Origin: an uncultured Alphaproteobacteria bacterium
Lineage (GTDB): Bacteria; Pseudomonadota; Alphaproteobacteria; Bin95
Length of the DNA stretch: 63,572 nt
Direction: 5' to 3'
Assembly (NCBI GenBank): GCA_937891825.1
Contig: CALAHN010000083.1
Span: 1 to 63,572 of the forward strand
Part shown: piece after piece, positions 57,337 through 63,572 of the stretch
How positions within the stretch are numbered: the first letter of the stretch is position 1
Layout: every line of letters starts with the position of its first letter
Notes under the pieces: model-generated
The model's database searches: none
Seen by the model: the letters and a program-made list of their open reading frames with translations, nothing else
Told to the model about the DNA's origin: nothing
Program-made: the position numbers and the translations under genes

Positions 57337-58881
57337 ATGTTCTCATTCATTCGCCATACGCTGCGCCTCATGCGGATCGGCTATGTGCTGGCGCGCCATG
57401 ACGCCCTGTTTCCGTTCTACGAGGCGCCGGCGCCGGCCGCTGTCCGCGGCGCCGCAAAACTGGCGGCCCGGATTTTTCGAGGCCGGGACCTCCCCGACCG
57501 GCCCGGCGTCCGGCTGGCCGCCGCGCTGACGACCCTGGGCCCGAGCTTCATCAAGCTTGGGCAAACCCTATCGACCCGCAGCGACCTTTTCGGCGCGGCC
57601 GTCGCCGACGATCTTGCGCTGCTGCAGGACAGGCTTTCGGCCTTTCCGGGCGACAAGGCGTTTGCGACGATCGAGGCCGAACTGGGCAAGCCCATCGCCG
57701 AACTTTATAGCGCGATCGACCCCAAGCCCGTCGCCGCCGCATCGATCGCCCAGGTCCACCTCGCGACGACGCTCGACGGGAAGGATGTCGCGGTCAAGGT
57801 GCTGCGCCCTGGGATCGAAGCAGCCTTCGAGCGGGATATTGCGCTCTTCCGCTGGCTTGCCGCCCTGGCATGGCGGCTCGCCCCGCGCGGCCGGCGCTTG
57901 CGGCCGGTCGAAGTCGTCGAGGCATTTGCGGATACCGTCCGGTCGGAGATGGACCTCCGCCTGGAAGCTGCGGCCGCGACCGAGCTTGGCGAGAACTTCA
58001 AAGACGACCCCATGTTCGCGACGCCAGAGATCGACTGGGCCAGAACCGCACGGCGGGTGCTGACGCTTGAGCGCGTCGCCGGGTGCCGGGTCGATGACGA
58101 AGCAAAGCTGGACGCCGCCGGCCACGACCGGCAGGAGATCATGCGCCTCGCCGCCGGCGCCTTCTTTCGCCAAGTCTTCGAGCATGGCTTCTTTCATGCC
58201 GACATGCATCCCGGCAACCTCTTCGTCCGCGCCGACGGCGGCCTGACGGTCATCGACTTCGGCATCATGGGCCGCCTGGACCGCACGACCCGGGATTATC
58301 TGGCCGACATGCTGCTAGGCATGCTGACGCGTGACTTCGAACTGGTGGCGGACGTCCATTTTCGCGCCGGGTATGTGCCCGCCCATCAATCGCGCGCCGC
58401 GTTTGCGCAGGCCTGCCGCTCGATCGCCGAACCCATCCTCGGCAAGCCGCTCCATGAAATCTCGCTGGGCCGCCTGTTGCAGCAATTGTTTCAGATCACC
58501 CAAACCTTCGAGATGGAAACGCAACCGCAATTGCTGCTGCTGCAAAAGACCTTGCTGATGGCCGAGGGAATGGGCCGCAGGCTCGATCCGACTGTCAACA
58601 TGTGGCAGTTGGCGCAGCCGTTGATCCAGGACTGGATGCGCGCCCATCGTGGGCCGGAAGCCCGCATCGCCAGCGCCCTCGCGGACATCGGCGACGCCGC
58701 CATGCGCCTGCCGCGCACCCTGAGCCGGCTGGAGCGCATGGTCGAAACCATGGATCCAACCCCCAAAGGCCCGGCGCGGCGCCATGTGCCCCGGCCGCGG
58801 CCCTCCTGGAGCATGCTTGCCGCCGCGGCGGCCGCCGGCGGCATTATCGCCATTGTTCTATTCGCGATTTTCATCGATTAA
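57337..58881 (+). CDS. ubiB: ABC1-family ubiquinone biosynthesis protein UbiB
   Basis: A 514-residue atypical kinase-like ATPase needed for ubiquinone synthesis. Family hallmarks are the KxGQ segment SFIKLGQTLSTRSDL, the Ala-rich loop AAASIAQVH, the catalytic loop FFHADMHPGNLFV and VIDFGIMG. The C-terminus ends with a strongly hydrophobic segment (about 490-512), a membrane anchor. ubiE and coaBC, frequent neighbours in alphaproteobacteria, are not adjacent here. It is divergent from gor. Confidence 0.94.
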   Translation: MFSFIRHTLRLMRIGYVLARHDALFPFYEAPAPAAVRGAAKLAARIFRGRDLPDRPGVRLAAALTTLGPSFIKLGQTLSTRSDLFGAAVADDLALLQDRLSAFPGDKAFATIEAELGKPIAELYSAIDPKPVAAASIAQVHLATTLDGKDVAVKVLRPGIEAAFERDIALFRWLAALAWRLAPRGRRLRPVEVVEAFADTVRSEMDLRLEAAAATELGENFKDDPMFATPEIDWARTARRVLTLERVAGCRVDDEAKLDAAGHDRQEIMRLAAGAFFRQVFEHGFFHADMHPGNLFVRADGGLTVIDFGIMGRLDRTTRDYLADMLLGMLTRDFELVADVHFRAGYVPAHQSRAAFAQACRSIAEPILGKPLHEISLGRLLQQLFQITQTFEMETQPQLLLLQKTLLMAEGMGRRLDPTVNMWQLAQPLIQDWMRAHRGPEARIASALADIGDAAMRLPRTLSRLERMVETMDPTPKGPARRHVPRPRPSWSMLAAAAAAGGIIAIVLFAIFID

Positions 58882-58895
58882 CCTTTTTGTCTGAC

Positions 58896-58919
58896 AATCG
58901 GCCGCTTCGAGATTTTTTT
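58896..58919 (+). terminator. Candidate terminator after ubiB
   Basis: AATCG and CGAGATT pair imperfectly (one bulge) around a GC-rich loop and are followed by a run of seven T. The stem is short, but the T-tract is the longest in a gap of this window. Confidence 0.4.
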
Positions 58920-58977
58920 GTTGCGGCGCACAAGGATATGCTACTGTCGCAACTCATTATCGGATTAGGACACGCGA

Positions 58978-60213
58978 ATGCTGTACCAGGCGTATGAACT
59001 ATCCCACGCAGCGATGCGGCCCTATCGCGGGCTCGCTCAAGCAACGCGAAAGATGTTGAATGCGCCGGGCAACCCGTGGCGGGTCATGCCGGGGTACAAG
59101 GAATTGTCGGCGGCGTGCGAGGTCTTCGAAGGCCTGACCAAACGCTACGGCAAGCCTGATTTCGGCATTACGGACGTCATGGTCGGCGACGTCTCGGTTC
59201 CCGTCACGGAAGAGATCGTTCAACGCCTGCCCTTCGGCAGCTTGCTCCACTTCAAACGCGACCCCGCCGCACTGCCAAAGGGCCAGACCAACGCGCCCAA
59301 GGCGTTGCTGGTCGCGCCGATGTCTGGCCATTACGCGACCCTGTTGCGCGGCACGGTCCACGCCATGCTGCGCGACCATGACGTCTACATCACCGATTGG
59401 CACGACGCGCGCGAGACGCCGCTGGCAAACGGCTTCTTCGATCTCGACGACTATATCGAATACCTGATGACGTTCATCCGCACGCTCGGGCCCGGGGTCA
59501 ATGTGATCGCAGTCTGTCAGCCCGGGCCGGCGGCGCTGGCCGCGACGGCGATCATGGCGGCGGGCAACGACCCGATGCAGCCCGCGACCCTCACGATCAT
59601 GGGCAGCCCGATCGATTCCCGGCTGAGCCCGACCGTCCCGAACGATCTTGCCGTCTCCAAGCCCTACCAATGGTTCGAACAGAACGTCATCTACAATGTT
59701 CCGATGTCCTATCCGGGCGTCATGCGCCGGGTTTATCCGGGCTTCCTGCAATTGACCGGCTTCATGACGATGAACATGGACCGTCATGTCGACGCCCACG
59801 TGAAGCTCTACGACAACCTCGTCGCGGGCGACGGCGACAGCGTCGATCAGCACAAGGTCTTCTACGACGAGTATCTCTCGGTCATGGACATGACGGCGGA
59901 ATTCTATCTCGACACCATCAAGCGCGTCTTCCAGGACCACGACCTGCCCGATGGCAAGTTCAGGTGGCGCGGCCGCTTGGTCGAGCCGAAGGCGATTGAA
60001 AAGACCGCGCTGCTGACGGTCGAGGGCGAGAAAGACGACATCTCGGGCATCGGGCAGACCCAGGCGGCGCACGCGCTTTGCATCAACATTCCTGCCGACC
60101 GCAAGGCGGACTGGGTTCAGCCCGGCGTCGGGCATTACGGCGTCTTCAACGGCCGGCGCTGGCGGGACGAGATTCAGCCGCGCATTTCGGCCTTCACCAA
60201 GGACAACGCCTGA
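58978..60213 (+). CDS. phaZ: Intracellular polyhydroxyalkanoate depolymerase
   Basis: A 411-residue alpha/beta-hydrolase that mobilises stored PHA/PHB granules. The nucleophile is Cys180 in VIAVCQPGPAAL, the Cys-type lipase box of PhaZ1-like intracellular depolymerases. The C-terminal GVGHYGVFNGRRWR holds the catalytic His. The presence of PhaZ implies carbon storage as PHA. Upstream, TGC-GGC-GCA (58922-58930) resembles the core of PhaR-type sites. It converges on the MFS gene 4 bp away. Confidence 0.93.
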   Translation: MLYQAYELSHAAMRPYRGLAQATRKMLNAPGNPWRVMPGYKELSAACEVFEGLTKRYGKPDFGITDVMVGDVSVPVTEEIVQRLPFGSLLHFKRDPAALPKGQTNAPKALLVAPMSGHYATLLRGTVHAMLRDHDVYITDWHDARETPLANGFFDLDDYIEYLMTFIRTLGPGVNVIAVCQPGPAALAATAIMAAGNDPMQPATLTIMGSPIDSRLSPTVPNDLAVSKPYQWFEQNVIYNVPMSYPGVMRRVYPGFLQLTGFMTMNMDRHVDAHVKLYDNLVAGDGDSVDQHKVFYDEYLSVMDMTAEFYLDTIKRVFQDHDLPDGKFRWRGRLVEPKAIEKTALLTVEGEKDDISGIGQTQAAHALCINIPADRKADWVQPGVGHYGVFNGRRWRDEIQPRISAFTKDNA

Positions 60214-60216
60214 CCG

Positions 60217-61419
60217 TCAAGCGTCCCGGCGGCGGCGATAGCCGATGATGACGACGATCGCCGCCGCGATCAGGCAGCCGGTGAACATCCATAGCGCCGT
60301 GCCGTAGCCAGCCGCGCTTGCGACGATCCCGGCCAGGCCAGGGCCGACGGTCATGCCCGCGAACATGCCGATGCTGGCGACGCCAAACATCCGGCCGAAG
60401 CCCTCACCGCCGAAAGCCGCGCGGATCAGCATCGACGGCAACATCACGACCGCGCCCACGACGAAGCCCGCGACAGCGGCCGCCACAAACGCCATCGCGA
60501 CGCCGTCGCCGAGGTTGGCGATCAGGAAGCCCGTCGCCTGGATCAGATAAAACCCGGCAGCGACCAGCCCGAGCGGCGCCTTCCGCGCCGCCCAACCGAG
60601 GACGAACCGGCCAAAGGCCGCCGATATTACCGTCACGCTGACCGCATATCCCGCCATCTCCAGCCCGAGGCGCGGCATGAATATGGATATCTCGTGCATT
60701 AGGAAGCCGACTTGACCGGTGAACGAGAAGAAGCCGGTCACGAAAATCGCCCAGAATGTCGGCGTCCGAAGGGCGGCGCGGACAATGGCGTCGATCCGGA
60801 CGCTATCCACGTCCGACGGCTGCACAGCCCGCGTCGGCGCCCACCGGAGAACCGGCGTCAGGCAGAGCAACGTCACGGCGGCGAGCAAGCCCGTCGCCCA
60901 ACCGAACCCAAGGGCGCTGGTCAGATATATGAAGATCGGCGTTACCACCGCCCCGCCGACGCTGGCGCCCGTCAGCGCATAGGACAGCGCCTCGCCGTAG
61001 CGCTTGTTGAACAGAGGCGCGAGCGCCGCCGAAATGCCAAGGTTGCCGATCGGCGCATAGGCCGTCGCCAACAGGCCATAGGCCAGGAACAGGTGCCACG
61101 GCTCCGTCGCCTGACCGACGGCAAACACGCCGACCGCCGTCGCATAGGCGCCGTAGCAGGCCGTCGCGCGCGGCCCGAAGCGGTCGACCGCCCACCCAGC
61201 GCCGTAGGCCGAGACCGCGCCGACAAACCAGAACCAGGCCTGGGCGTTCGAAATCAGAACGCCCGACCAGCCATGCTTCGCCTCCAACGCCGCCTTGAAG
61301 ACACCATGGGCATAGAAGATCGACCCCCAAGCGAAGAAGGCCATGACGAAACCTGCGACGATCGCCCGCCAATGACGCCGCAATTCGCCCTGGCTCGCCT
61401 GGATGATCGCCTCGCCCAT
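60217..61419 (-). CDS. Major facilitator superfamily transporter
   Basis: About 400 residues with roughly twelve hydrophobic segments. The loop between helices 2 and 3 reads GWAVDRFGPRATACYG, the conserved MFS motif. The overall pattern resembles monocarboxylate/oxalate-formate-type members; substrate unknown. Three starts are possible (61470, 61443, 61419); 61419 has AAAGGG at good spacing. It is divergent from the acyl-CoA ligase, so a carboxylate taken up here might be its substrate, which is only a guess. Confidence 0.85.
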   Translation of the reverse strand: MGEAIIQASQGELRRHWRAIVAGFVMAFFAWGSIFYAHGVFKAALEAKHGWSGVLISNAQAWFWFVGAVSAYGAGWAVDRFGPRATACYGAYATAVGVFAVGQATEPWHLFLAYGLLATAYAPIGNLGISAALAPLFNKRYGEALSYALTGASVGGAVVTPIFIYLTSALGFGWATGLLAAVTLLCLTPVLRWAPTRAVQPSDVDSVRIDAIVRAALRTPTFWAIFVTGFFSFTGQVGFLMHEISIFMPRLGLEMAGYAVSVTVISAAFGRFVLGWAARKAPLGLVAAGFYLIQATGFLIANLGDGVAMAFVAAAVAGFVVGAVVMLPSMLIRAAFGGEGFGRMFGVASIGMFAGMTVGPGLAGIVASAAGYGTALWMFTGCLIAAAIVVIIGYRRRRDA

Positions 61420-61559
61420 GCTGGCGCCCTTTGTTGCGGCCATGCTTCCACGGCCCCAAGCCGAAAACACCGTCGCCCGCGTTGCGGAAAATTAAAGCCA
61501 ACGCGCGGTATGCTCGCGGACCGGCGAAGCCTAGTGCGAAATTTGCTGCAAGTTGCCTG

Positions 61560-61586
61560 TTGAACGCAAGGCGCATGCGCCATACT
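61560..61586 (+). promoter_or_regulatory. Candidate promoter/operator region of the acyl-CoA ligase
   Basis: TTGAAC (61560-61565) and CATACT (61581-61586) are separated by a short 15-bp spacer that includes most of a perfect 12-bp palindrome, GGCGCATGCGCC (61570-61581). The palindrome could be a repressor operator. Confidence 0.3.
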
Positions 61587-61636
61587 CGTCAGTCAGCGAC
61601 GCAACTCGCCATAAAAGCCAAACCAGGGAACCAAAG

Positions 61637-63277
<1,641 letters not shown>

Positions 63278-63304
63278 CCTGCCGCCAACTCGGTTCGCTG
63301 GCAT

Positions 63305-63340
63305 AGATCAGGGCGCGTTCTGGCGAGCGCGCCTCGATCT
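63305..63340. repeat. Palindromic repeat unit, copy 2 (right end)
   Basis: An inverted repeat with GGCGCG/CGCGCC inner arms (63312-63317, 63328-63333) and AGATC/GATCT outer arms (63305-63309, 63336-63340). The core 63313-63332 equals 48032-48051 at 18 of 20 bases. The outer arms differ between copies but are self-complementary in each. No T-run follows. Confidence 0.6.
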
Positions 63341-63519
63341 CTGACCGAAGCGCATTGAAAATTTACTTCCAGCGCGATTGTAATGATGTATTCATATCGC
63401 CGATGCGTTTGACTTTTAATACCATAAAATAAAATCAACACCTTCGATAAGTTAGACAATAGTGCGGCGCAGTGTTTTGTATGTTTACATTTAATTGAGT
63501 AAGGCTGCGGAATTACACC
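63341..63519. other. AT-rich gene-free stretch before the right-end repeat
   Basis: From about 63355 onward the sequence is visibly AT-rich (for example TTTTAATACCATAAAATAAAA-like runs), against a GC-rich background everywhere else. I see no supported gene. A 68-codon minus-strand frame spans part of it but has no recognisable features. It abuts the 53-bp repeat, which fits DNA acquired with or next to a mobile element. Confidence 0.7.
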
Positions 63520-63572
63520 TTATACCAATTTGCATTGATCAGAACCCGTGAGCCCATTGCCGACATCCGATG
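63520..63572 (-). repeat. Terminal inverted repeat, right copy
   Basis: A 53-base exact reverse complement of 2-54. The inner edge TTATACCAATTTGC faces the window on both sides, so both copies point the same way relative to their flanks. See the left copy for boundaries. Confidence 0.9.

Noticed and set aside
54704-57529. A 941-codon open frame on the plus strand across aroG and gor
   Set aside because: It lies opposite two well-supported genes, has no family features and shows the Arg/His/Asp-rich composition of an antisense frame in GC-rich DNA.

Overview
The window is a gene-dense, GC-rich stretch of an alphaproteobacterial chromosome, probably of a Rhodospirillales-like lineage. I infer this from gene order and family variants, not from any database search. 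The markers are ispDF fused into one gene, ntrBC-ntrYX-trkA followed by dat-hfq-hflX, an E1-beta pyruvate dehydrogenase subunit with its own lipoyl domain, metal-type KdsA, trpEGDC-moaC-moeA-lexA, and a GAAC-N7-GAAC LexA box. Genes are packed with short gaps or 1-17 bp overlaps, and most of the content is core metabolism. No transposase, CRISPR array, phage gene or rRNA is visible. One tRNA (Glu, CTC anticodon) lies near the left end.

Layout. 134-208: tRNA-Glu. 251-6016 (minus): a run reading sufE, an IscU-like scaffold, a dihydroorotase-like amidohydrolase, an ACMSD-like amidohydrolase, an ArgE/M20 deacylase and protocatechuate 3,4-dioxygenase pcaHG. 6140-6610: hisI. 7233-12361: mazG, then on the minus strand an HIBADH-like reductase, an inositol-phosphatase-family enzyme, hflX, hfq and a D-amino-acid transaminase. 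12459-20111 (minus): ntrB, ntrC, ntrY, ntrX, trkA. 20260-21965 (plus): ispDF, pncC. 21975-28835 (minus): pdhA, pdhB, pdhC, lpd, lipA and a COQ10-like gene, a complete pyruvate dehydrogenase unit with its lipoate synthase. 28961-34383 (minus): tpiA, secG, pyrG, kdsA, eno, ftsB. 34526-43028 (plus): ppiD-like, trpEGDC, moaC, moeA, lexA. 43022-45109 (minus): comEC. 45196-50613 (plus): gltX, gltA, cimA, trmJ. 50610-57229 (minus): gor, aroG (class II), pncB-like, nadE, SDR. 57337-63277: ubiB, phaZ, an MFS transporter (minus) and an acyl-CoA ligase.

Several neighbours fit together functionally. NtrBC/NtrYX are paired nitrogen or redox regulators next to a potassium-uptake regulator. Pdh, Lpd and LipA make and lipoylate one complex. 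GltA and CimA draw on acetyl-CoA, with CimA opening the citramalate route to isoleucine. PncB and NadE are steps of NAD synthesis. PhaZ and the acyl-CoA ligase handle polyhydroxyalkanoate and acyl substrates.

I do not see a clear-cut new defence or mobile system. The items most worth a second look are: (i) the co-directional amidohydrolase, deacylase and ring-cleavage run at the left end, whose dihydroorotase-like member lacks the first histidine of the metal motif; (ii) the 199-bp gltA-cimA gap, with a nine-codon reading frame carrying two Ile codons followed by two perfect hairpins, resembling an attenuator; (iii) a palindromic element whose 20-nt core is shared 18/20 between the gltA 3' end and the right end of the window; and (iv) a perfect 53-bp inverted repeat at the two ends of the window, suggesting that both ends stop in copies of the same dispersed element.
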